35,902 nucleotides of DNA, from assembly GCF_900101875.1 (NCBI RefSeq), contig NZ_FNAI01000026.1, forward strand, positions 1-35,902. Direction: 5' to 3'. This document shows positions 24,442 to 31,727 of the stretch, piece after piece (the first letter of the stretch is position 1; each line of letters opens with the position of its first letter). Under the pieces are notes generated by a model. The model saw only the letters and a list, made by a program, of their open reading frames with translations. It was not told where the DNA came from and did no database searches. Source of the DNA: Mucilaginibacter pineti (GTDB taxonomy: Bacteria > Bacteroidota > Bacteroidia > Sphingobacteriales > Sphingobacteriaceae). The position numbers and the translations under genes are program-made.

Positions 24442-24989
24442 TAACGGGCTAAATTTAATTGATTAGAGTATTGCCTGTAACTGCTTTTTACCTGGGTAAA
24501 ACAAATCTTTAACCATTCCGTGTAATGATCGGGATTATTTTCAAGATCTACTTCCAGCGTGCCCAGATCCAGATACCTGAAAGCAGCGGCTTCTGCAGCG
24601 TTAGGTGAGGGCAAAACATCGGTCGTGCCAAAATAAACATGATCATATTCGTACTCAATGATCCCTTTTTGTACCGTTTTGCAATACGTAAAACTGAAAG
24701 CAAAAGTTAAAGAACAGTGAAGCCCCATTTCCTCAGGCAGTCTTCGGTTTGCGGCTGCAAAAGTATCCTCGCCCGGCCGGGGGTGACTACAGCAGGTGTT
24801 GGTCCATTTGCCGCCGGAGTGATATTTTTCCGGGGCTCTTTGCTGCAATAACAATTCACCCCTCGAATTGAAAATAAAAACAGATAATGCACGATGCAAT
24901 TTGCCCTTTACATGCGCCTCCATTTTTTCCATGGTACCGACTATTTGATCAGATTCGTCTACCAAGATCACGTGTTCATTTATCTCCAT
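24441..24989 (-). CDS. idi: Isopentenyl-diphosphate delta-isomerase, type 1 (Nudix)
   Basis: A 182-residue Nudix enzyme that interconverts isopentenyl and dimethylallyl diphosphate in the cytoplasm for isoprenoid synthesis. Motifs: WTNTCCSHPRPGED with the catalytic Cys, RRLPEEMGL (Nudix-box remnant) and GIIEYEYDHVYFG with the catalytic Glu. The ATG at 24989 is chosen, since MEINEHVILVDE is the usual start; an upstream in-frame ATG at 25019 would add ten residues and lie closer to the operator. First gene of an overlapping operon with an MpaB-like oxygenase and a MarR regulator. Many Bacteroidota already have an Idi, so this copy may serve a special pathway. Confidence 0.92.
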   Translation of the reverse strand: MEINEHVILVDESDQIVGTMEKMEAHVKGKLHRALSVFIFNSRGELLLQQRAPEKYHSGGKWTNTCCSHPRPGEDTFAAANRRLPEEMGLHCSLTFAFSFTYCKTVQKGIIEYEYDHVYFGTTDVLPSPNAAEAAAFRYLDLGTLEVDLENNPDHYTEWLKICFTQVKSSYRQYSNQLNLAR

Positions 24990-25023
24990 GTATTCGTTAT
25001 TATCATTATCGCCAAACAAATAG

Positions 25024-25075
25024 TTACATATAGTACCATATTGTACTATATGTAAATATATGATACAATATGGTA
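25024..25075. promoter_or_regulatory. Interlaced long palindromes, likely MarR operators
   Basis: TTACATATAGTAC (25024-25036) with GTACTATATGTAA (25043-25055) is a perfect 13-bp inverted repeat around a 6-base centre. Within and beyond it TACCATATTGTA (25034-25045) is matched by its exact complement TACAATATGGTA (25064-25075). The sites share the region between the divergent idi operon and the gene at 25118, so one regulator could control both. Confidence 0.75.
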
Positions 25076-25117
25076 TTTTACCAAATTGTTTTAAATGTTC
25101 ATGAGTGAAATGAATTG

Positions 25118-25402
25118 ATGTCGTTTTGGGGAAACTGTGTAAAAAAGCTTAAAGAAAAGGGTGACGTGGTCAGTATAGAGGCCCAGTCACCTACACTGCA
25201 CAGTAGCGAAGAGAGCAGGTGGGACTATAAAGTTGTGCTGGTGTTCAAGAATGCACACCTGGCATTGGATTATAGCATTGTCGAGCCTTTCAAAAAAGAG
25301 CTGTTCCCGGATCAGGTCGCTTACAAGAAAGAAGAACAGCAGCGCTGGGAACTGGTTGTAGCGCATTGGGATGTGCTGGTAGAAAGTGTTCCGCTCAATT
25401 AA
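25118..25402 (+). CDS. Small protein of unknown function
   Basis: A 94-residue acidic/basic mixed protein with no signal peptide or membrane helix and no recognised family. It has a long mixed alpha/beta pattern (WDYKVVLVFKNAHLALDYSIVEPFKKELFP, QQRWELVVAHWDVLVESVP). A TTG at 25115 stands directly before the ATG; the ATG at 25118 is preferred. It is divergent from the idi operon, with the palindromic sites in the gap, and is followed by a clear terminator, which supports a real gene. Confidence 0.65.
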   Translation: MSFWGNCVKKLKEKGDVVSIEAQSPTLHSSEESRWDYKVVLVFKNAHLALDYSIVEPFKKELFPDQVAYKKEEQQRWELVVAHWDVLVESVPLN

Positions 25403-25420
25403 GCAGGATTTCAGTCCTTT

Positions 25421-25467
25421 AACAGCCAGGTTACGTTCCATACCGCGTAGCGTGGCTGTTTTGTTTT
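25421..25467 (+). terminator. Terminator hairpin
   Basis: AACAGCCA (25421-25428) pairs with TGGCTGTT (25453-25460). The stem continues inward with one mismatch and a wobble, and TTGTTTT follows. It ends the small gene at 25118-25402. Confidence 0.75.
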
Positions 25468-25507
25468 ATGATCTAAAGATCAGTAGAACAATTCAAAATA
25501 TACAAGA

Positions 25508-25702
25508 ATGAGCTTCGTAGAGAAAAAGATATCCGTTAAACGCTCGATAAATTTATTGGCGAAAAATGGCATTCAAGTTGACGATAATGAAGGGACTGAG
25601 ATATTGAATTTCCTTTATTTGATCGCAAAGAACTATCAATATAAAGGTGGCATAGAGAGCATGAACCTTAAGGAGAAATCGAACTACAAAAAAGTTCGCT
25701 AA
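25508..25702 (+). CDS. Small helical protein, PTS/ICE-type hypothetical
   Basis: A 64-residue protein: SFVEKKISVKRSINLLAKNGIQVDDNEGTEILNFLYLIAKNY, then a basic tail. The pattern of a short N-terminal helix, an NGIxVDDxEG turn and a hydrophobic IL(N/D)FLYLIAKN helix resembles small orphan proteins seen in Bacteroidota mobile or accessory regions. The function is unknown. A 7-bp inverted repeat AACCGTT/AACGGTT at 25726-25746 lies shortly after the stop and may be a weak terminator. Confidence 0.6.
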   Translation: MSFVEKKISVKRSINLLAKNGIQVDDNEGTEILNFLYLIAKNYQYKGGIESMNLKEKSNYKKVR

Positions 25703-25821
25703 TAGTATATCTATCCCACTTTTTAAACCGTTAAGCCCAAACGGTTCAGGAATTTCTGTGCCAAAATCGAACTATTTTAGAAAAGGTTATAATTGTCTGA
25801 TTAACAAATTTTTATGTGCAT

Positions 25822-25856
25822 AAAAAAAGGAGCCAACAAATATATGCTGTCTCCTT
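25822..25856 (-). terminator. Terminator of the tRNA remnant
   Basis: On the minus strand, right after the tRNA 3' end, AAGGAG (complement of 25851-25856) pairs with CTCCTT (complement of 25827-25832), then seven T follow. Typical tRNA terminator place. Confidence 0.65.
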
Positions 25857-25858
25857 AA

Positions 25859-25902
25859 GTGACCCGGGAGGGGTTCGAACCCTCGACCCACTGATTAAGA
25901 GA
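25859..25902 (-). pseudogene. 3' fragment of tRNA-Lys(CTT), probable attachment site
   Basis: Reading on the minus strand: anticodon loop CTCTTAA (anticodon CTT), 3' anticodon stem TCAGT, variable bases, a perfect T arm GAGGG-TTCGAAC-CCCTC, 3' acceptor strand CCGGGTC and discriminator A. The 5' half does not follow: no GACCCGG acceptor partner and no matching ACTGA anticodon strand. Such fragments starting at the anticodon loop are the normal footprint of tyrosine-recombinase integration into a tRNA gene. The orientation says the inserted element extends to the right of this site. Confidence 0.7.
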
Positions 25903-25924
25903 TAGGAGCGTTTATTGCTCTATC
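25901..25924. repeat. Inverted repeat next to the tRNA fragment
   Basis: GATAGGAGC at 25901-25909 faces GCTCTATC at 25917-25924, with one bulged base. Together with the neighbouring direct repeats it may belong to the recombination site. Confidence 0.4.
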
Positions 25925-26240
25925 ATACAACTAAAGCCTATTTTTAATGTTTTATCAGCTATCTGTGCAAACTATGTGCAAACGAACAACCTTGTAAATA
26001 AATTATTGAACTGTTTAGCTAATCTAAGCTATATCTTTTGTTTACGCAATTGTCTTAAGTAGTGTCTTTCATAATCTGTATGTTTTAGTGAATAAATAAT
26101 TATGGAGCATCTACAGGTTTATGGATTGAACTAAATGCAAGGAGGAACGGAATAAATGAAGGGTAATAGCAAGGGTTGTGTTTATGCCGGAAATTCCTTG
26201 CCTTGTGTTTAACCTCACGCCTAACTTTGCTGAATAATTA
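25925..26240. other. AT-rich non-coding stretch at the island edge
   Basis: No open frame of interest besides the short repeats near 25965-25983. Base composition becomes AT-rich from here rightward. Confidence 0.4.
25965..25983. repeat. GTGCAAAC direct repeats, possible integrase arm sites
   Basis: GTGCAAAC-TAT-GTGCAAAC, two identical 8-mers with an 11-bp period, about 65 bp inside the suspected element end. Same-facing short repeats of this spacing are typical of arm-type sites bound by integrases. Confidence 0.4.
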
Positions 26241-26639
26241 TTACTTACCCTCTATTTCCTTTTCTTTTGCTTTTTGTATTAAGTAAGGCAAGCTAAAGAG
26301 TAATGATGCAGTGAGTCCAATTATGGCCCATGTTTCGTATTGGAATCTGAAATGATGGAATGGATTATATAGAATTGCAACAATTGCGTATAGTACAGTT
26401 AGGTATCCGGCATTATCGACCAAATAATAACTATCTGTGATATTAATTCCTCTCTTATCAAATGCAACGCTTTTATTTATGGAGTTAAACGTTGAAATAA
26501 TTGACAATAGAAATACTGCGATATTAAGGATTATATAATTCGCATAAACGTCATTTAGAATTGTCTGAAGTGATGTTATTAAAAGAGGAAAGGCTACGAC
26601 GAGTCTGATCTTTTGAGAATCTTCAGGATGAATTATCAT
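26241..26639 (-). CDS. Four-helix membrane protein, unknown
   Basis: A 132-residue protein with four hydrophobic segments (about 11-31, 34-52, 77-93 and 104-122) and a basic C-terminal tail ending KAKEKEIEGK. No family is recognised. It stands alone in an AT-rich, gene-poor part of the island. The start at 26639 gives MIIHPEDSQKIRLVVAF, a plausible membrane-protein start. Confidence 0.6.
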   Translation of the reverse strand: MIIHPEDSQKIRLVVAFPLLITSLQTILNDVYANYIILNIAVFLLSIISTFNSINKSVAFDKRGINITDSYYLVDNAGYLTVLYAIVAILYNPFHHFRFQYETWAIIGLTASLLFSLPYLIQKAKEKEIEGK

Positions 26640-27209
26640 TTCTAACTTATTATGATTTAAAAATAGAAAATTTCCTTTACGAATATGCTACACTTTTTCA
26701 TAAAAGAGGGTTTTTAACACCCTTAATATCAATTGTAGCAAATGAAAATAATGACTGAATGTTAAGGTAGAATTGATAATTGGCTGTGATGCCACTGTAT
26801 CTAAAATATAGGCCTTCAATTGCTATTTCCTATTTTTTAAGAGTTTTTGTAACTTCGCTTATAAAGATAAGATTGTAATAAAAATAGGAAATGAGAATTG
26901 GTTGAGGGAGCTTTGGGTTCCATTTCTGTCTACTGTCTTTAAAAGGTAAACATCTCAATGATTGTTTTCCTGTTTTTTTATAAATCTTATAAGAGCGTCA
27001 TCATATAAACAACAAGTCGGATTTCTGTAACTTAGAAGGATAATGGCTTATGTCAAGTAGAGCATCTCAAGAAGATTGAATTAACAATCTGTATTTTTTA
27101 ACAAGTAGTACTTTCAGGTTATTTATTGAAAAAGCACTAAAAAAACATACAGATTTATTAAAACTCTATTATTTTTACGCTTATCATTCTAAATCCTAAA
27201 CTAAACGAA
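26640..27209. other. Gene-free AT-rich stretch
   Basis: 570 bp with stops in all frames and no clear hairpins. It lies directly before the C39 remnant, so it probably holds decayed DNA left by a deletion. Confidence 0.45.
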
Positions 27210-27311
27210 ATGGATTGTGGCCCCACCTGTTTGCGTATGGTTGCCAAAAATTATGGTAGACATTATAACGCTGGTACCTTAAGACAGAAAACCGGTTTCA
27301 GAAATATTTGA
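27210..27311 (+). pseudogene. N-terminal remnant of a C39 peptidase-ABC exporter
   Basis: Thirty-three codons from ATG to TGA give MDCGPTCLRMVAKNYGRHYN followed by AGTLRQKTGFRNI. This is the start of the C39 cysteine-peptidase domain that begins bacteriocin-type peptidase-containing ABC transporters: the catalytic Cys is in DCGPTC and the next conserved helix follows. The frame stops just where the second part of the domain should begin, and only 3 bp later lies the end of the opposite GLPGLI gene. The catalytic His and the whole transporter are missing, so this is a deletion scar. Such exporters cut double-glycine leaders like that of the peptide at 31390-31632. Confidence 0.8.
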
Positions 27312-27314
27312 ATA

Positions 27315-28085
27315 TTATAATTGAAATGCTTTGAGATAAAATAGCCCGTGTGCGCCCCACTCTTTCAGCGTTTTGTCCAGCGTTTCTTTAAACGACTTAT
27401 TATCCACGGGTTTGCCCTTTTTAGGGGGCGTTATAGCATTTTCAGGAACTGCGATGTCAGTAATTTTGGTGGCAAACCAGGATATATTTTCGTGCGGCAA
27501 CGCTACCCCCAATATCATACCCGGTAAACCTGTAAATGATTCCGGACCGCCTGTGACCAGGATCTTATTGGTGAAAAAAGCTACCACATATACCGAATCC
27601 ATGATTATTGCGTTGGCCCTGCGACAGGAATACCCAGCTATATCGCGGGTTTCGTCGGTTATTTTCCAGTTAATTTTTCGCGTGCTATCTTTCAATAAAA
27701 ATGTTTGTTCAAAAATCGATTTTTGAGCAATACTCATTTCGGAATTAAAGTCTGTATAGATAACAGAATTCTGATTAACAATCTCGGTTTCAAAGTAGCC
27801 GATGGATATTCGTTCTTCTTCAACCGGCGTGAACAATGTTTTGTTATTGCCAAATTTGAGTATGCTTTTTGACACCTTAAACTGGGGATTTGATTTTTTA
27901 TAATTGTCTAATTCGTTTTCCATCCATGACTTATTATCCTTGTTGATCTGCTTGCTAAATATGGCATACATATTTGATTTTTTTTCAAATTCAATAATGC
28001 CAGATGGGGTAAAACGTGTTTCTTGCGCAAGGCAGTTACCGGCCAGTATAAGAATGCAACAAATGGTGATTGTCAGTTTTTTCAT
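27315..28085 (-). CDS. GLPGLI family secreted protein
   Basis: A 256-residue protein with signal peptide MKKLTITICCILILAGNCLAQ and the family-defining motif, here TGLPGMILGV (usually GLPGLI). WKITDETRDIAGYSCRRANA precedes it, and PENAITPPKKGKPVDNKSFKETLDKTL follows. GLPGLI proteins are periplasmic proteins of unknown function in Bacteroidota and commonly sit beside a CarboxypepD_reg/OMP beta-barrel gene, as here. The ATG at 28085 is chosen, not the frame-opening codon at 28202, because it starts the signal peptide and lies 7 bp behind the stop of the beta-barrel gene. Confidence 0.9.
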   Translation of the reverse strand: MKKLTITICCILILAGNCLAQETRFTPSGIIEFEKKSNMYAIFSKQINKDNKSWMENELDNYKKSNPQFKVSKSILKFGNNKTLFTPVEEERISIGYFETEIVNQNSVIYTDFNSEMSIAQKSIFEQTFLLKDSTRKINWKITDETRDIAGYSCRRANAIIMDSVYVVAFFTNKILVTGGPESFTGLPGMILGVALPHENISWFATKITDIAVPENAITPPKKGKPVDNKSFKETLDKTLKEWGAHGLFYLKAFQL

Positions 28086-28092
28086 TGGTTGC

Positions 28093-30888
28093 TTATTTAG
28101 TACCACCTTTACCCATTCTTGAAAAATCGTAGGATATCGATAGCATGAAATATCTTTTAATAGTGGAATATCGTTCTTCGGAAATGATACCGCCGGCAGC
28201 ATTCCTGGTAAAGCCTTTATTTTGGTTCAGGATGTCATTTATAGCGCCGGTAACAGCCAGGCTTTTTTCTTTAAGGAATGATTTACTAATGGACGCGTTC
28301 CAAAGCGTGCGCCTGAAACCTTCTGGTAATGCCTGGGTTTTGGCGGTATAGGTATAATTAACGGTGGAACTTAGCTGGAAATCATGTGGCAGGTATAAGG
28401 ATAGCGCCCCATCACCATTGAAGCCACCGCCGTTACTATTATATAAGGTTTGCAATGAGCTTTGATTAATTATGTACTGCGGGCCGAATGAAACAGAAGC
28501 ATCAAATTTATTCTGGACACTCTTGCGCAAATAAAGGTTGGCGCCATAAATAATATTATTGGTTGTGTTTAACTCAGTAATATTGGTTACGCCATTTTTT
28601 ACCATGTTGTAGCTGGTACCGCTGTTTAAATTAAAGTCTAAACCGCCGGTGATATCCGCAACAGGTATTTGGCGAAAATACTCAGCATTTATCTTCCAGT
28701 TGTGTGGCGACCTATTGCTTAGGTTAAAATATTGAACAGTAGTTTTGCCAATTGAATCAGTTGATATATTGCTTACTATAGGGTTGTTAGTAAAGTTGTA
28801 TTTAGCAGATATGCGAATACTTTGTTCGCCTATGATTTGAAAGGAGTTATATATTAAACCCACATAATTTAAGAAGGAGGGGGTAAGGTTGGGGTTACCC
28901 AACGTAACGTACAACGGATTGGTATTATCTCTTACCGGTTGTATTTGATTAATATTAGGTTGTATTGTTTTTCCGCCAAAAGCTAACAAAATATATTGGC
29001 GAGATGTAAAATCATAAGTTAAATTCGCCTGTGGCGACCAATTGATAAATGTTCTTTTCAGTTGATTTCCTGTAAAAATGTTTATCTGGCTGAACGAAAC
29101 ATCTGAAAATCTTGTACCCAAATCAGCCCTTGTTTTGCCTTTATTATAATAGAAAATTGCGCCGGCCCGATTTGAAAATTGGTTAAGCTTAAAAAAGTTG
29201 CTTAACGAATCTATCTGCACAGTGTAGTGTCCGTCTGAGATAGGGCGGCCGTAAGAACGCTGATCTGAACTGGAGTGATCAATCTTAAAGCCGTAGTTGA
29301 ATACTACAGCCAAGGCTTTGCTAATGGGCTCAGTATAGGTGATATTTGTCACTAATCTCCTGAGTTTGTTATCCTTGGTTTTCTGTTGATCTATTTGTTC
29401 GGCCGTGTTTAAATCGCCGGCATTGTCAAAGTAATTGAGGTTTGATTTCAAGAAACCAAAACCAGTATTGTCGTCGGCCGATCCACTTATCAATACCGAT
29501 ATTGTACGACGATTTTTCTTTAGCTTTTTAGTATAAAAAACGCTGGCGTTAAATTTATGATCATCAACAGTATTGATGTTGCTGGTGTTGTTAAGGTTTA
29601 ACAAGGTATTATCGCCGCGGCGGCTGGTATCGGCTGTGGTAGTGTTGATCTTGTTGTTTTTATAAATCCCGTCTAAAGCAATTTTTATGTCAGATGTGGT
29701 ATCAATAGCCATAGTTACCGTTGCATCCAATTTTTGATGAAAGGTAGAATTATGGTCCAGTTGCTCGCTGGTGCTATTGATTACTCTGCCGGGCAGGTTA
29801 TTTTGCGTTACGGTAGTCTGAGTGCCATCAATGTTTAACCCGCCTATTTTATAGTTGCCATTTACTGCATATTTCTTGTTGTCCCATTTATTATCATAAT
29901 GTGCGCCGGCGGCAAGTGCCTTGGGCAGGCCACGGCCATTGTACTCCATATCATTTGTGCCGGTGTTAAAATAGATACCGCCATCGTCTGTTACCTGGGC
30001 AGTTTCACTTTCGGCAAATTTTTCAGTGTCATCTTCATTAAGGCCGGTAGTGCCGGTGTTTGAGCCGATACCATATATAGCTATCTTCTCCTTGTCTTTA
30101 AATTTGTTGTACATCAACTGCCCTGTGTAATAATCGTTGTTGCCCAAGCCTCCATTAACCTTACCGAATGAACCGGATTTTTTATCCTCTTTTAATTTAA
30201 TGTTGAGTGTTTTGGTGGTTTTGCCGTCGTCAATGCCGGTGAACGCGGCCTGATCACTTTTTTTATCGTAAAGCTGTACTTTGTCAACCATATCTGCCCG
30301 GATGTTTTTGGTGACTAAGGTAGGGTCGTCGCCAAAAAACTCCTCGCCATCCAAAAGCACCTTTCCAACCCGCTGCCCCTGGGCCGTGATTTGGCCAAAC
30401 CTATCTACCCTGATGCCGGGAAACTGCTTGATCAGGTCCTCTACTTTGTCATTTGGTTGTATCACATAGGCCCTGGCGTTAAACTCAGTTGTATCTCCCT
30501 TTATTTTGATAGGAGCTACCTTAGCTTTAATGATAACGTCTTGCAATAAATGCGTTGTAAGCGTCATTTGGATGCTGCCAAAATCATGCTGTTGGTTTTT
30601 GTCGTCGAGTGTAAAGTTTTCTGAATAATCGGCATAACCGGGATACGATAGCACCAATATAAATTTACCGGCCACCAGGTTGTTCACGGTGAATGAGCCG
30701 TCGGTTTTTGCCCGGGTGAATTTACGCAAAATTGAATCACGGGCATTGAGCACCATGATGGTAGTGTGTAGCAGGTTTTTCTTTTCTGCCGTGTCAATCG
30801 CCAAACCTTTGATCGAATAATTGCTTTGTGCGTGTGCCGGGCAGCAGAACAGCACAAGTAATGCAATTAAGTACAGAACAATTTTCAT
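28093..30888 (-). CDS. Outer-membrane beta-barrel protein with carboxypeptidase-like domain
   Basis: A 931-residue TonB-receptor-like protein of the OMP_b-brl_3 type. In order: signal peptide (1-20, PAHAQ), a carboxypeptidase regulatory-like domain (about 22-110, SIKGLAIDTAEKKNLLHTTIMVLNARDSILRKF), a plug domain (about 120-260, VEDLIKQFPGIRVDRFGQITAQGQRVGKVLLDGEEFFGDDPTLVTKNIRADMVDKVQLYDK), and a long barrel ending in a beta strand, KRYFMLSISYDFSRMGKGGTK. The barrel has many alternating strands with Asn and Tyr. Partner of the GLPGLI gene. Cargo unknown: nutrient uptake or export of a peptide across the outer membrane are both possible. Confidence 0.9.
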   Translation of the reverse strand: MKIVLYLIALLVLFCCPAHAQSNYSIKGLAIDTAEKKNLLHTTIMVLNARDSILRKFTRAKTDGSFTVNNLVAGKFILVLSYPGYADYSENFTLDDKNQQHDFGSIQMTLTTHLLQDVIIKAKVAPIKIKGDTTEFNARAYVIQPNDKVEDLIKQFPGIRVDRFGQITAQGQRVGKVLLDGEEFFGDDPTLVTKNIRADMVDKVQLYDKKSDQAAFTGIDDGKTTKTLNIKLKEDKKSGSFGKVNGGLGNNDYYTGQLMYNKFKDKEKIAIYGIGSNTGTTGLNEDDTEKFAESETAQVTDDGGIYFNTGTNDMEYNGRGLPKALAAGAHYDNKWDNKKYAVNGNYKIGGLNIDGTQTTVTQNNLPGRVINSTSEQLDHNSTFHQKLDATVTMAIDTTSDIKIALDGIYKNNKINTTTADTSRRGDNTLLNLNNTSNINTVDDHKFNASVFYTKKLKKNRRTISVLISGSADDNTGFGFLKSNLNYFDNAGDLNTAEQIDQQKTKDNKLRRLVTNITYTEPISKALAVVFNYGFKIDHSSSDQRSYGRPISDGHYTVQIDSLSNFFKLNQFSNRAGAIFYYNKGKTRADLGTRFSDVSFSQINIFTGNQLKRTFINWSPQANLTYDFTSRQYILLAFGGKTIQPNINQIQPVRDNTNPLYVTLGNPNLTPSFLNYVGLIYNSFQIIGEQSIRISAKYNFTNNPIVSNISTDSIGKTTVQYFNLSNRSPHNWKINAEYFRQIPVADITGGLDFNLNSGTSYNMVKNGVTNITELNTTNNIIYGANLYLRKSVQNKFDASVSFGPQYIINQSSLQTLYNSNGGGFNGDGALSLYLPHDFQLSSTVNYTYTAKTQALPEGFRRTLWNASISKSFLKEKSLAVTGAINDILNQNKGFTRNAAGGIISEERYSTIKRYFMLSISYDFSRMGKGGTK

Positions 30889-31154
30889 AGGTTAGGTTTT
30901 GTAGTAACTAAAATATATAAAAGTATTGAAAACCTAATGTGAATATTTTTTAAAAAAATTCAATTGACTTAAGAGAATTTGATTGATTATCTATCGGTAG
31001 CGTGATTTTTAATTACTGCGATTTTAGTCAACATCATTAAAACGAACCGGATAATGTTTTTTGAAGCCATCTTCTTTTTTATTAGACAGTGAAGATAATG
31101 TCGGCAACTCGCTACACCATTTTAAGGCTCCCTTCTATGGACTTATAGAGTATC

Positions 31155-31184
31155 AATCATTTTCGGCTTGAGCTGAAAATGATT
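31155..31184 (+). terminator. Long hairpin, possible terminator
   Basis: AATCATTTTCGGCT (31155-31168) pairs with AGCTGAAAATGATT (31171-31184), 14 pairs with one wobble around a 2-base centre, followed by TTATT on the plus strand. The minus side has no T tract. Confidence 0.5.
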
Positions 31185-31344
31185 TTATTGACATGAACGA
31201 ATTCGGCTAATAGCAGAACAGGCCAACCGAAATCTTTCGTTTTTTAGTATTACCTGATATAAACGACAAAAAAATCCTCGCTTGGCTTTTTTTGAAATCA
31301 TTTTTATTTATAAAGACAAGTTTGCCTACATGCCTGGTAAAGCC

Positions 31345-31373
31345 TTAGTATACCTAATAAATAGGTATACTAA
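31345..31373. terminator. AT-rich hairpin behind the peptide gene
   Basis: TTAGTATACCTA (31345-31356) is exactly complementary to TAGGTATACTAA (31362-31373), 12 pairs over a 5-base loop, 17 bp downstream of the peptide stop. No T run follows leftward, so it may stabilise the 3' end of the message or be a protein site. Confidence 0.55.
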
Positions 31374-31389
31374 AGTAAAAAAGCAACAA

Positions 31390-31632
31390 TTACGGATTAC
31401 CAACAGCAGCACAAACACATTTTTGCGATGCGGCAGATGTTCCGCACTTGCCTTTTGCACCGGTTGCTTTTATTGTGCAAGCTTCTGTACCACAATTTGG
31501 ATAGGTACCACTACATATTGGTTTTTCTATAGGATCGTCAGCTCCTGTTCCACCAAATACATTTTTCAATTGTTCTCTGGTAAGCGTTTCTTTAGCACCG
31601 AGTGATAATGCTGTCAGTTTTAATTTTTTCAT
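31390..31632 (-). CDS. Double-glycine leader peptide with six-cysteine core (RiPP/bacteriocin-like precursor)
   Basis: An 80-residue peptide precursor. Residues 1-28 form a leader of the Bacteroidetes GG type: KKLKLTALSLGAKETLTREQ then LKNVFGG, with the double glycine at 27-28 where a C39 peptidase would cut. The 52-residue core holds cysteines at 40, 47, 52, 63, 72 and 74, enough for three disulfides, and many small residues. It has no Ser/Thr-Cys clustering that would require lanthionine formation and no modification enzyme for that is nearby. It lies 95 bp after an HTH gene and in line with a VKOR-thioredoxin fusion, which would make the disulfides. Biological activity is unknown; a toxin, a signal or an adhesin part are all open. 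Confidence 0.85.
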   Translation of the reverse strand: MKKLKLTALSLGAKETLTREQLKNVFGGTGADDPIEKPICSGTYPNCGTEACTIKATGAKGKCGTSAASQKCVCAAVGNP

Positions 31633-31668
31633 TTCTTTAGTTTTTTTTATTATAATAAATTATTATGC

Positions 31669-31704
31669 TAAAGATAAATTTGTTGATGGCAGTATATTTG
31701 CCAT
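31669..31704 (-). promoter_or_regulatory. Promoter-like element and dyad before the peptide gene
   Basis: A -7-like TATCTTTA (complement of 31669-31676) lies about 37 bp ahead of the peptide ATG, and the perfect dyad ATGGCA (31686-31691) / TGCCAT (31699-31704) stands upstream of it. This could allow separate control of the peptide inside the operon, perhaps by the HTH protein encoded next to it. Confidence 0.45.
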
Positions 31705-31727
31705 GAATCTTTTTGTATATAAATATA

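Larger units (their letters stand above)
30889..31389. other. Intergenic stretch with two hairpins
   Basis: About 500 bp, AT-rich, no gene seen. It carries a -7-like TACTTTTA on the minus strand (complement of 30918-30925), the hairpin at 31155-31184 and the hairpin at 31345-31373. Confidence 0.5.

Noticed and set aside
25859..25945. Complete tRNA-Lys gene on the minus strand.
   Set aside because: The T arm and 3' acceptor strand are perfect. The D-arm-like GATAGAGCA upstream is out of spacing, the 5' anticodon strand does not pair and no GACCCGG acceptor strand is present.
28086..28202. Extended N terminus of the GLPGLI protein reaching into the beta-barrel gene.
   Set aside because: The ATG at 28085 directly starts a good signal peptide; the extension is out of character and overlaps the upstream gene.
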